From an uncultured Collinsella sp. (GTDB lineage: Bacteria; Actinomycetota; Coriobacteriia; Coriobacteriales; Coriobacteriaceae), in NCBI GenBank assembly GCA_902491345.1, contig CABUHI010000005.1:57621-121620 (forward strand): a stretch of 64,000 nt of DNA, in the 5' to 3' direction. Each line of letters starts with the position of its first letter. Position 1 is the first letter of the stretch. A program made the translations under genes and the position numbers. Of this stretch, positions 53,675 to 63,442 are shown in pieces. The notes under the pieces were generated by a model. That model ran no database searches, was not told the origin of the DNA, and was given only the letters and a program-made list of their open reading frames with translations.

Positions 53675-54763
53675 TTAGTCTAGGCGGAGCGGATCGTGGG
53701 GGTAGGCGTTGAGAATCTCGACGCCGTTCTCGGTCACCAGGGCTAGGTCCTCGATGCGGACGCCGGTGCGGCCGGGGAGGTAGATGCCCGGTTCGATGGA
53801 GAATGTCATGCCAGGCTCTACGACTTGTTCGTTGACGAGCGAGACGTCGCCCGGCTCGTGGTCCTGCAGGCCGATCGAGTGACCCAGGCGATGCGTAAAG
53901 TACTGCCCATAGCCCGCATCCTCAATCACGTCGCGCGCGGCGCGGTCCAGGTCACACATGCGCACGCCCGGTGCGATGAGTGCTTCGGCGGCCTCGTTGG
54001 CGCGGCGCACGATATCGTAGATGCGTGCCGTCTCCTCGTCCGGCTCGCCCCAAAAGAACGTGCGCGTCATGTCCGAGCAGTAGTTGCGATGGCGTCCGCC
54101 AATGTCGAACAGCACCACGTCGCCGCGCTTGAGCACGGTATCGTCGGGTTCGTGATGCGGGTCGCCGGCGTTGGCGCCAAAGCTCACGATGGGCGGAAAG
54201 CTAAAGCCCTCGCAGCCGTGCTTGCGATACAAGCCGAGCATCTGGTCGGCAATTTCGCGCTCCGTCACACCTTCGTGGACGAGCTTAATCGCGTCGGCCA
54301 TCACGGCGTCGTTGGCTGCCGAGGACACGCGCATAAGCTCCTGCTCGGTAGCGTCCTTGCACGTGCGCGCGGCGGTGACGGCAAAGTCGCCCAGGAAAAA
54401 CTCGCTGGCTGCGTGGCGCTCCATGAGCGGCATCAAAAAGCCAGAGCGCATGACGGTGTCGATGCCGAGTGGTTTGGTCGGATCGACCTCGCGAGCGATG
54501 GCGTCGGCCACGACGTCGGTATCGGTGTGGTAGGCGACGCGGGCGTTGTCATACTCGGGCAGCTGATGCAGCGCGTTGACCAAGATCACGGGCTCAGCAT
54601 CGCGTGTGAGCAACACGCCGCAAAAACGCTCGAACATATCGGCATAAAAGCCGGTCAGATAGTAGATCGACCACGGGTCGTTCACAAGCAGCTGCGCGCC
54701 GGGGTGCTGAGCCTCGAGCGCATCGAGCACGCGCGCCACGCGCTGGTCATCGACATGTGCCAT
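53675..54763 (-). CDS. M24-family Xaa-Pro aminopeptidase / dipeptidase
   Basis: The enzyme removes residues next to proline using two metal ions. The 362-residue protein has the creatinase-like N-terminal domain and the metal ligands in order: VVLFDIGG (Asp), YCSDMTRTF (Asp), HRLGHSIGLQDHE (His), MTFSIEPGIYL (Glu) and GVRIEDLALV (Glu). The start at 54763 follows AAAGGA; a longer frame to 54802 is less likely. Structured elements A and B flank it. Confidence 0.93.
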   Translation of the reverse strand: MAHVDDQRVARVLDALEAQHPGAQLLVNDPWSIYYLTGFYADMFERFCGVLLTRDAEPVILVNALHQLPEYDNARVAYHTDTDVVADAIAREVDPTKPLGIDTVMRSGFLMPLMERHAASEFFLGDFAVTAARTCKDATEQELMRVSSAANDAVMADAIKLVHEGVTEREIADQMLGLYRKHGCEGFSFPPIVSFGANAGDPHHEPDDTVLKRGDVVLFDIGGRHRNYCSDMTRTFFWGEPDEETARIYDIVRRANEAAEALIAPGVRMCDLDRAARDVIEDAGYGQYFTHRLGHSIGLQDHEPGDVSLVNEQVVEPGMTFSIEPGIYLPGRTGVRIEDLALVTENGVEILNAYPHDPLRLD

Positions 54764-54807
54764 GAAACATCCTTTCGCTAGGGTGCCACCATGGTAGCCC
54801 ATACGTA

Positions 54808-54890
54808 CCCACCTGAGTTGCGGTGAAATACGGACTGTTGAGCGACTCCAGGCCGGTAAACAGTCCGTATTTCACCGCAACTCAGGTGGG
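54808..54890. repeat. Palindromic element I, copy 4
   Basis: This copy has the longest arms, perfect over 32 bases (54808-54839 and 54859-54890). The core AGTTGCGGTGAAATACGGAC is identical to copies 1 and 2. It lies just upstream of the minus-strand peptidase gene. Confidence 0.93.
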
Positions 54891-54944
54891 GGAATGGACG
54901 TAGCAGCGAAAGTAGTCAAAAAGCCTTGTGCCGAATTAGCATGT

Positions 54945-55104
54945 TTTCAAAACTATGACGGATTACGGGGTTGGATTGCACTTGGCTGTCCATGAACGAA
55001 ATGGCAAAAATAAAACCGCAGGTAGAGGGCTTGTCAAAACTCAGAATTTGCCGGTATGGATAGGGGTTCTCGATTTAGCCCCGTAAACCGGCATAGTTTT
55101 GAAA
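54945..55104 (+). repeat. Element II, copy B: structured unit with shared core
   Basis: The 26-base arms (54945-54970 and 55079-55104) pair at 24 of 26 positions and are unrelated to the arms of copy A. Inside are a small hairpin CCAT/ATGG (54991-55004), then the core AAAACCGCAGGTAGA-G-GGCTTG (55012-55033), spaced as in copy A. The total length (160 bases) equals that of copy A. The rest of the 54891-55272 gap holds only element I copy 5. Confidence 0.75.
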
Positions 55105-55146
55105 TGGCACCAATATGGCAACAGCCTGAAATCTGATCCAAAAGAA

Positions 55147-55213
55147 AGTTGCGGTGGAATAGTTCCTGGATGCCGGGGTTTTGGCGGAAATCAGGAACTA
55201 TTTCACCGCAACT
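55147..55213. repeat. Palindromic element I, copy 5 (variant inner stem)
   Basis: The outer arm is AGTTGCGGTGGAATA and the matching right arm ends TATTTCACCGCAACT. The inner stem is GTTCCTG/CAGGAAC, different from the CGGACTG of the other copies but still paired. Arms are 55147-55168 and 55192-55213 with one G-T mismatch. Confidence 0.88.
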
Positions 55214-55272
55214 GAGGAGGGGACGGGGTGGATGGCGGGGTAGCTAAAAGAGCCCCGTCCTAAATTAGCTAC

Positions 55273-55671
55273 TTAGGCGGGGTCGATGTCCATGCTGGCG
55301 ATTAGGTTGATGTTGGTGTCTAGGAGGTTCTCTAGCACGACGTCGCCCATGCGGATGGGGGCGTTGACGACTAGGTCTCGGATGAGGGTCATGGCTTGGG
55401 CGTGGAGTGCCAGCGGGATGGCCTCGGCGGTGCGCACGGGGAGCAGGGCTTCGTCGCCGCCGGAGACGGCCACGGTCGTCGTGAGCACGCGCATGGGGCA
55501 GGTGAGCTCCTGGTGCGCGAACTTATCACCGCGCGGGCATCTGTTGCCGGTCACGGAGTGCACCTCTACCACGGCGCCGTCTGCGTCACGCTCTACCTCT
55601 ACGGTCAGGAGGCACTCGGATGGGCAGGTGGTGCAGTTGAACTTGAGCGTCTCGATCGCGTTCGTGCTCAT
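55273..55671 (-). CDS. DUF1667 CxxC protein of the glycerol-3-phosphate cluster
   Basis: The 132-residue protein has CTTCPSECLL near residue 12, NRCPRG near 42 and TCPMRVLTTTV near 56. These are the cysteine groups of DUF1667, a small protein found with GlpA-like dehydrogenases and probably binding iron-sulfur or acting in electron transfer. GAGGAGGTG lies upstream of the start at 55671. It is the last gene of a three-gene minus-strand operon. Confidence 0.87.
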   Translation of the reverse strand: MSTNAIETLKFNCTTCPSECLLTVEVERDADGAVVEVHSVTGNRCPRGDKFAHQELTCPMRVLTTTVAVSGGDEALLPVRTAEAIPLALHAQAMTLIRDLVVNAPIRMGDVVLENLLDTNINLIASMDIDPA

Positions 55672-55675
55672 GACT

Positions 55676-57061
55676 CTACACCTCCTCAACGGGATCGACA
55701 GATAGGATAATCTCGCTGGCACCAAGGTCGAGCGCTTGTTTGATGACCTTTGCCGGCAGCGGGAAGCTTTCCATAACGCTCGGCTTAAACGCTCGGACCT
55801 TGCCGGCGAACAGCTCCTTGCCGTCGGCTAGGATTCGTACGCGGGCGGCGTCGACGGGTCGGCGCACGCGGAAGTTGAGTCTGGTGAGTGTCACAGTCGT
55901 AATGCGTCCCGGCAGCGCGTAGCCCGCGATGCCGGCAGGGGAGACAGCGAGCTCCCGGTCCGGAACGGTGCCCGCGTCGGTCCCCAGCGCGTACGTCGCT
56001 GCAGCTGCGCCAGCCCTCTCGGACTCGGTCGTCACGTTTTCGGCCAAGTCGTGCACGTGCAGCACGTTGCCGCAGGCAAAGATGCCCGGCACGTCCGTCT
56101 GCAGGCTCTGGTCCACCACGGCGCCGCGCGTGCGTGGGTCCAGCTCCACGCCCGCGGCAACCGAAAGCTCGTTCTCGGGAATCAGGCCCACCGAAAGCAG
56201 CAGCGTGTCGCACGGAACAATGCGCTCGGTCCCCGGAATGGGCGCCAGGTGCTCGTCGACTTGACTCACCTCGACGGCTTCCACACGGTCGTGCCCGATC
56301 ACGCGTGTGACGGTGGTGGACAGATGCAGCGGAATGCCAAAGTCGTCCAGACAGTTCTTTACATTGCGGCGCAGCCCGTTGGCGTACGGCATGAGCTCGT
56401 ACACGCCCTCGACCGAAATTCCCTCGAGCGTGCAGCGACGTGCCATGATCAGCCCGATGTCGCCCGAGCCCAAGATGACAGCGCGCGAGCCGGGCTTGAG
56501 GTTCTCGATATTGATGTATCGCTGCGCCAGGCCCGCCGTAAACACGCCGGCGGGTCGGCTGCCGGGGATCTTGATCTCGCTGCGGGTGCGCTCACGGCAA
56601 CCCATGGCAAGGACGATCGCGCGCCCGGTGAGCTGCAGCATGCCGGCAGGGCTCATGAGCGTGACGGTATGGACTGTGGCGGTTCCCGCGGCCTCGCCCG
56701 TGCTCAGGTCGCCTGCGCTCGCGCTCTCGCCTGAATCAATCCCAAGCACCATGCTGTTCAGGAACAGCGCAATGTCGGTCGCGCGCACCTGGTCGATAAA
56801 GCGCTGCGCGTACTCGGGACCGGTGAGTTCCTGTTTAAAGTGCGACAGGCCAAAGCCGGGGTGGATGCACTGGCGGAGGATTCCGCCCAGGTGCTGCTCG
56901 CGCTCCACGATGGCCACGTGGGCGCCGGCACTATGTGCGGCAAGCGCAGCCGCCATGCCAGCGGGTCCGCCGCCGATGACGACCACGTCGAAGGCCTGCG
57001 TCGACACCGACGCTACAGCTCCGGCCTCCGCGCGTCCGTCGCGCATATCAAACGTCGCCAT
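55676..57061 (-). CDS. FAD/NAD-dependent oxidoreductase of the glycerol-3-phosphate cluster
   Basis: The 461-residue flavoprotein has the FAD fold VVVIGGGPAGMAAALAAHSA near residue 26, GILRQCIHPGFGLSHF near 60 and the NAD-binding VILGSGDIGLIMARR near 196. Such proteins resemble the NADH-oxidase-like partner in anaerobic glycerol-3-phosphate oxidation. Its gene starts one base after the stop of the upstream glpA gene, and DUF1667 follows four bases later, so all three are co-expressed. Confidence 0.88.
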   Translation of the reverse strand: MATFDMRDGRAEAGAVASVSTQAFDVVVIGGGPAGMAAALAAHSAGAHVAIVEREQHLGGILRQCIHPGFGLSHFKQELTGPEYAQRFIDQVRATDIALFLNSMVLGIDSGESASAGDLSTGEAAGTATVHTVTLMSPAGMLQLTGRAIVLAMGCRERTRSEIKIPGSRPAGVFTAGLAQRYINIENLKPGSRAVILGSGDIGLIMARRCTLEGISVEGVYELMPYANGLRRNVKNCLDDFGIPLHLSTTVTRVIGHDRVEAVEVSQVDEHLAPIPGTERIVPCDTLLLSVGLIPENELSVAAGVELDPRTRGAVVDQSLQTDVPGIFACGNVLHVHDLAENVTTESERAGAAAATYALGTDAGTVPDRELAVSPAGIAGYALPGRITTVTLTRLNFRVRRPVDAARVRILADGKELFAGKVRAFKPSVMESFPLPAKVIKQALDLGASEIILSVDPVEEV

Positions 57062-57062
57062 G

Positions 57063-58517
57063 CTAGCGCACCCCCTTCAGCGGTCCCTCAACCAGCCAAG
57101 ATCCGGCATCCTCTAACAGCACCTCGCTAGGGTCGCAGCCCAGCTCGCGCGCCAGGATCGCCACCACACGGCTCTGGCAAAAGCCGCTTTGGCACCGACC
57201 CATGCCGGCACGACAGCGGCGCTTGACGCCCTCGACCGAAACCGCGCCCGGCTGGCGTCGGATCGCGGCAACGATTTCGGCTTCGGGCACCGTCTCGCAG
57301 CGGCAGACGATCTGCCCCCACGCGGGGTCGGATTCAATGAGCTCTTCCTTGCGCGCAAGCGGGGCGCGGTCAAAGTCGTCCGGCGCGCGGCGGATGGGAT
57401 CCCAGTCGCTGCGTTCGCGTAGGGCTATGCCGGCATTGCGCAGCACCTGCTCCATGCGCTCGGCAATGGCCGGCGCGCTCGCCACACCCGGCGACTGAAT
57501 GCCCGCCGCCTGGAAAAGCTCCGGCATCACGGCCGACTGCCCAATAAAGAAGTCGTTCGTTCCCTGAATGACCGGACGACCGCCGGCAAACGCGCGCACC
57601 ACACGGCGCGTGTCCAGATCGGGCACCAGCTTGCGCGCACCGGTCAGGAGCGCGTTGACATCGGTCGCGTAGGTCTGTGTATCGCCCGGTTCGCGCACGG
57701 CGGCGGTCGCGGTAATCACGGTGTTGCCGTGTACGGTACCCGTGACGATAACGCCCTTGGAAACCGGCGTGGGAACGGGATAGAGCGGCATGAGCACTCG
57801 CGGCTCCTTGTCCAGCACCACAATGTTGCCCTGGCGCCAGACCATCTGAAACTCCTCGGCGCCCGCCATATGCGAGATGTCTGCGGCACCGTTGCCCGCG
57901 GCGTTAATCAGGTAACGGCAGCGCACGTCGCCGGCGGGCGTTGCCAGCGTAAAGCGTGCGTCGTCGCCCGATCCCGCGACTTTAATCGCTTCCACCGGGG
58001 CGGACCGCATAAACGTCACCCCGTTGGCAACCGCGTTCTCCAGCGCCGCGATGGCTACTTCAAACGGGTCAACGTAACCGGTCGAAGGGCACCATAGTGC
58101 GCACGAGGCTTGGGCGCTCGCACGCGGCTCCAGTTCGTGGATGCGCTCGGGGCCGACGATCAACAGCTCGGGCACGCCGTTGGTCAGGCCATTCTTGCGC
58201 AGCTGTTCCAGGTGCGCGCGGTCCTCGTCGTTAAAGCCCAACACCATCGACCCGGTGCGGCAGAACAGAAAGCCCAGCTCCTGCGACCATGTACTGTACA
58301 ACTCGCAACCACGGGCGTTGACCTGCGCCTTTACCGTGCCCGGTGCCGGATCGTAGCCGGCGTGCACCAGACCGCCGTTGGCCTTCGACGCCCCTAGCGC
58401 GATGTCGTTGGCCGCCTCGACCACGCAAATGGACAGGTCAAATCTCGCGAGCTGACGCGCGATGGCGCATCCGGTGATGCCCGCGCCGACAATCGCGATA
58501 TCAAACGTTTCTGTCAC
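57063..58517 (-). CDS. glpA: FAD-dependent glycerol-3-phosphate dehydrogenase with BFD-like 2Fe-2S domain
   Basis: The enzyme oxidises glycerol-3-phosphate to dihydroxyacetone phosphate. The 484-residue protein opens with DIAIVGAGITGCAIARQLAR and has ASKANGGLVHAGYD near residue 44. The C-terminal 90 residues are a BFD-like domain with cysteines in VCRCETVPEAE and RRCRAGMGRCQSGFCQSR. GTG 58517 follows GGGAGG by five bases. Other FAD-dependent hydroxyacid oxidases are possible, but the neighbours favour GlpA. No glpK or glpF lies in the window. Confidence 0.85.
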   Translation of the reverse strand: MTETFDIAIVGAGITGCAIARQLARFDLSICVVEAANDIALGASKANGGLVHAGYDPAPGTVKAQVNARGCELYSTWSQELGFLFCRTGSMVLGFNDEDRAHLEQLRKNGLTNGVPELLIVGPERIHELEPRASAQASCALWCPSTGYVDPFEVAIAALENAVANGVTFMRSAPVEAIKVAGSGDDARFTLATPAGDVRCRYLINAAGNGAADISHMAGAEEFQMVWRQGNIVVLDKEPRVLMPLYPVPTPVSKGVIVTGTVHGNTVITATAAVREPGDTQTYATDVNALLTGARKLVPDLDTRRVVRAFAGGRPVIQGTNDFFIGQSAVMPELFQAAGIQSPGVASAPAIAERMEQVLRNAGIALRERSDWDPIRRAPDDFDRAPLARKEELIESDPAWGQIVCRCETVPEAEIVAAIRRQPGAVSVEGVKRRCRAGMGRCQSGFCQSRVVAILARELGCDPSEVLLEDAGSWLVEGPLKGVR

Positions 58518-58686
58518 AGTGCCTCCCAGACGAGTTGACAGGCCGTCAATAAGACTATCCTACGGTTTAGACACCCCCAGCGCAGCGGCAATGCGGCGAA
58601 CAGCCCCGCAACACCCGCCAACGGCAGACGAGGGGAGACCCGGTAACATCGACAATCTCGTCTGCCGACAACTACGGCAACCGTTT

Positions 58687-58824
58687 GTCTCGATCTGTAA
58701 CAGTTAGACGAGGATTTGGGTTCCAGATGTTACAGATCGAGACGTTAGTCTGGCGGGTCCTCCGTTTGTCTCGATCTGTAACATCTAGACCCGGATTCCG
58801 CTCCCACCTGTTACAGATTGAGAT
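58687..58824 (+). repeat. Two tandem hairpins of one family upstream of the zinc-ribbon gene
   Basis: GTCTCGATCTGTAACA at 58687-58702 pairs with TGTTACAGATCGAGAC at 58728-58743. The same left arm recurs at 58768-58783 and pairs with TGTTACAGATTGAGAT at 58809-58824, where two changes keep G-T pairing. The loops differ and are each about 25 bases. The remaining parts of the 58518-58923 gap show only AAAGG (58911-58915) as a ribosome site. Confidence 0.85.
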
Positions 58825-58923
58825 GTTTGTGTCCGCGCCGGCCCCGTACCTAGCCGTGGTCCCATATAAACAAACCCCGTGGTAAACTTGACCGGACTGT
58901 TAATATTCCGAAAGGTATCCGTA

Positions 58924-59355
58924 ATGTCCAAGTACATCTCCGAGCTCATGTCGCCGCAGCTTATGGGCGTCATCTATGCCTTCGTCGGCTTTATCATCGC
59001 CCTGTATGTGCTGTCGGTCGTCTATGTGTTCATCGACGCTCGCCGCCGCGGCGCCAGCGCCTACGTGGCATGGGGCATCATCGCCCTCATCCCGTTTGTA
59101 GGCCTCATCGCCTACCTGGTCTTGCGCCCGCACTCCTACGCGTCCGACCGCGAGGAGCAGGAGCTGGACATGGCCCTGCGCGAGCGCCAGCTTGCCCAGT
59201 ACGGCACCTGCCCGCAGTGCGGCGCGCCCATCGAGAAGGACTTTGTGGTCTGCCCGGTGTGCGATACCCAGGTTCGTAACGTCTGCCCCAGCTGCCATCG
59301 TCCGCTCGATGCGCACTGGAAGGTCTGCCCCTACTGCCGAACTCGCATCCAGTAA
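58924..59355 (+). CDS. Membrane protein with double zinc ribbon
   Basis: The 143-residue protein has two membrane segments near residues 10-35 and 48-68, with a PLDc_N-like short basic loop (FIDARRRGASAYVAWG) between them. Two zinc ribbons follow: CPQCGAPIEKDFVVCPVC near 96 and CPSCHRPLDAHWKVCPYC near 118. No enzyme motif is visible. Similar proteins are common in Actinobacteria but have no assigned function. ATG 58924 follows AAAGG by eight bases. Confidence 0.75.
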   Translation: MSKYISELMSPQLMGVIYAFVGFIIALYVLSVVYVFIDARRRGASAYVAWGIIALIPFVGLIAYLVLRPHSYASDREEQELDMALRERQLAQYGTCPQCGAPIEKDFVVCPVCDTQVRNVCPSCHRPLDAHWKVCPYCRTRIQ

Positions 59356-59579
59356 CGCATCCATCGCCGGGCCGGCCGCAAGCCACGGGCACGCCGCAAG
59401 CCACGCGCACCCCACACCCCGCCCCACACGATGAAGCATGCGTAGAAAATCGCCCGCCGTGCCATTAAGGTGCGGCGGGCGCTTGTATACCAAGGCAACC
59501 TGCCTATAATGATGCAAGTTAAAACGCCGAGCGCATCGCACGCACTTGCATCAGGCATCCGAGAGGAGAAAACATACCC

Positions 59580-61343
<1,764 letters not shown>

Positions 61344-61369
61344 GGCAAACTTCACAACAATTAACAAAG

Positions 61370-61400
61370 GCGACCGTCCACACAGGGCGGTCGCTTTTTT
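61370..61400 (+). terminator. Terminator of thrS
   Basis: GCGACCGTCC (61370-61379) pairs with GGGCGGTCGC (61385-61394), followed by six T. Confidence 0.88.
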
Positions 61401-61412
61401 CATGCCGAAATA

Positions 61413-61441
61413 AGAAAAGCCGCTGGTTGGGCGGCTTTTTT
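61413..61441 (+). terminator. Second terminator after thrS
   Basis: AAAGCCGC faces GCGGCTTT around TGGTTGG, followed by a run of seven T. Two terminators in series isolate the decayed region beyond. Confidence 0.75.
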
Positions 61442-61543
61442 TGTTGCACAAAAAGGTACAGGTTTTTGTATCTTCCGACAGACGACATTATACGAGCAAT
61501 TAATTAACGTTTGCCCAGATTACGCAAAATGTACTGCTAGTAG

Positions 61544-62125
61544 GTGCATCTCCATACCCCTCTACAAAAACCTGTAAAATCGGAAATCGACCGAGGCACA
61601 AAAGGATGCTATACAAACCAAATAATTGCTGATTACCCTGGCTATCGCTATCCAGTTTGGGCATTTGTTGAGCTTATTCCTTTTGGCACCTTTAACCATT
61701 TTCTTTTATTTATCGCAAACAAATATCGAGAGAAAAAGTTTAAAAGCCGCTATTACCAACTTCAAAGCGTCAAAGCTCTTCGTAACGCCTGCGGACATAA
61801 TAATTGCATTATCGACGACCTTAAGGGAGGAACTCCTTCTCATGAGATCAGCCGAAATGTTAAAAACGCTTTGCGAGCTGTTGGCTATTCGGATATCACC
61901 CTTTCAACGAAGTTGAGCAATGACAGGATTCAGCAAATTTCGACGACTCTTTATTTGCATCATTTGATTGCGTCTCCTGGCGTTGTCGCGGCAAAGGGCG
62001 TTCAGCTTCACCAGTCTGTTGATCGTATGTATCGTAATGCCCGCTATTACGATAAAAATGATCCCGTTAAATCTTCTTTTAGTTTTTTCAAAGGTATGGT
62101 CGATGCGTGGTATCCGATGAATTAA
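61544..62125 (+). pseudogene. Abi-family protein, N-terminally truncated
   Basis: The 193-residue frame corresponds to the middle and end of an Abi_2 (AbiD/AbiF-like) protein: GYRYPVWAFVELIPFGTFNH near residue 33 and the HEPN-type active site KALRNACGHNNCII near 78, where the conserved R-x4-H RNase residues are present. The family's N-terminal helix block (as seen at 62725) is missing upstream of GTG 61544, and no good ribosome site is seen. The low GC content differs from the core genes. It could still be translated as a shortened protein. Confidence 0.65.
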
Positions 62126-62133
62126 GTCTCATG

Positions 62134-62280
62134 TATTATATGGAATGAGGTTTTTGTGATGGTCGAGGACGACATCCTACACCATCTCTTTGAGATGGTG
62201 TAGGATGTCGTCCTGCAATACAAAAGCTCTTCGGGAGCTTTAAGGGTGACGCTTTCGATAAGAGAGTGTTGCCCTTTTTT
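62134..62280 (+). ncRNA. Candidate small RNA with three hairpins
   Basis: After a TATTAT box (62134-62139) come a perfect 23-base-pair hairpin with a three-base loop (62166-62188 with 62192-62214), a small hairpin AAAGCTC/GAGCTTT (62223-62241) and a terminator AAGGGTGACGC/GTGTTGCCCTT with six T (62242-62280). No protein frame covers it. It lies between two Abi remnants. That it is transcribed is inference. Confidence 0.45.
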
Positions 62281-62496
62281 CATGCGTGTAATGACTTTCA
62301 GGCTGGTCAAGTACCGTTTCGACGATGGGCCGATCGAGACTGAGAATATCAGTCTCCGTTGATAGCCGATCAGGGAGTCACGAAAGAATCGAACACCGAA
62401 CGTAATTCCTCTATGCGTCGCATTAGCGCTGACTTTAGGGTACTATCCCAGTAGTGATGCAGTCGTCGTGGACTTTAAGTGAGGCGATGACAAAGA

Positions 62497-62540
62497 AGGG
62501 TCGTTGTTTGGAGGCTTCCGGCAACGGCCCTTTGATTTTA
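62497..62540 (+). terminator. Terminator-like hairpin in the decayed region
   Basis: AAGGGTCGTTG (62497-62507) pairs with CAACGGCCCTT (62523-62533), then TGATTTT. The 210 bases before it show no gene. Confidence 0.6.
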
Positions 62541-62560
62541 GGAGCTTGTTTTGGCATAAG

Positions 62561-62632
62561 TGTCTAAGACTTTTGATCAACTTATTGAACTCCTAGGGGA
62601 CCGCGGGTGGCGACCGATACCGCCACGGTAGA
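62561..62632 (+). pseudogene. N-terminal fragment of a third Abi-family gene
   Basis: From GTG 62561 the frame reads MSKTFDQLIELLGDRGW and stops at TAG 62630. It resembles the start of Abi_2 proteins (a KTFDQLIxLLxxRG-type opening). It may be the leftover start of a deleted copy. Confidence 0.35.
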
Positions 62633-62724
62633 TGGCTATATTGCGTCAAGTATAACTGGCATCCGGTCTCTGGCTAAACGCAATAATATGGAAACTCAAG
62701 TCAATCATCGAGAACGGAGATCTG

Positions 62725-63299
62725 ATGACCGACGCCAATAGAAAGCCGTGGCTTACGGCGTCCGAGCAGATTGATCATCTCAAATCGAGGGGCGTCCATT
62801 TCTCGCTAATGAGTGAAGATGATGCCAAAGCTTACCTGGAAAACAATAGCAACTATTTTCGTTTGCGCGCCTATCGACTTGGATTTCCGAAAGTCGAGGA
62901 GGAAGTTCGCAAGGGGGATATTCTTCAGGGGGTCAAGTCGCTGAGAAATGCATGTGCCCACAATAGCTACATCTTGAATAACCTGCGTGCTGATAGGCCG
63001 CAATTTAAGCCAAGCTACGTTGTAACGCGGGAGTTGTCGACTATAGCCGGCATCGGTCTTGACTAGCGAAAGCCAAAGATGAGCAATGACCGTATACAGC
63101 AGATTGTCACTAGGCTATATGCGCACAGGGAACTTGTTTCACAAGGCGTTTCCGAACATTGAGCAAAGAGCCTGACGGTGTTTGCTCAAAGAATGAATAG
63201 GCATGTCGATTACTACCGGGGGGAATCTTCAGGTGTCTACTGGATTTGACTTTCTCACGGAGGTGATTAGTGGGTGGTTTCCGGTGAACGTTGATTAGC
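62725..63299 (+). pseudogene. Abi-family gene with internal deletion and stops
   Basis: ATG 62725 after ACGGAG opens with KPWLTASEQIDHLKSRGVHF and NNSNYFRLRAYRLGF, the N-terminal part of Abi_2. The frame then jumps to VKSLRNACAHNSYILNN, so the middle (present in the copy at 61544) has been lost. It stops at 63066; other frames downstream continue the family (MSNDRIQQIVTRLYAH, RMNRHVDYYRGE, DFLTEVISGWFPVN) up to TAG at 63297-63299. It is a decayed paralog of 61544-62125. Confidence 0.75.
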
Positions 63300-63403
63300 G
63301 ATGAATCTGTGGTGAGTCATGGCGTAAGGCCCTGGATGCTGAAATTGAGCTAGACTGACCTTACAACGAAAAACAGAAGGCTTTCTTTGGACGAAGTTTT
63401 GCA

Positions 63404-63442
63404 AGGGGGTTCCTTCCAAACGGAGGGCACCCCCTATTTTTT
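63404..63442 (+). terminator. Terminator with six T
   Basis: AGGGGGT (63404-63410) pairs with ACCCCCT (63429-63435), with CC/GG pairs inside, followed by ATTTTTT. Confidence 0.75.

Noticed and set aside
53468..55213. CRISPR array near the peptidase gene
   Set aside because: The repeated pieces are few, long, self-complementary and irregularly spaced, and no cas genes are in the window.
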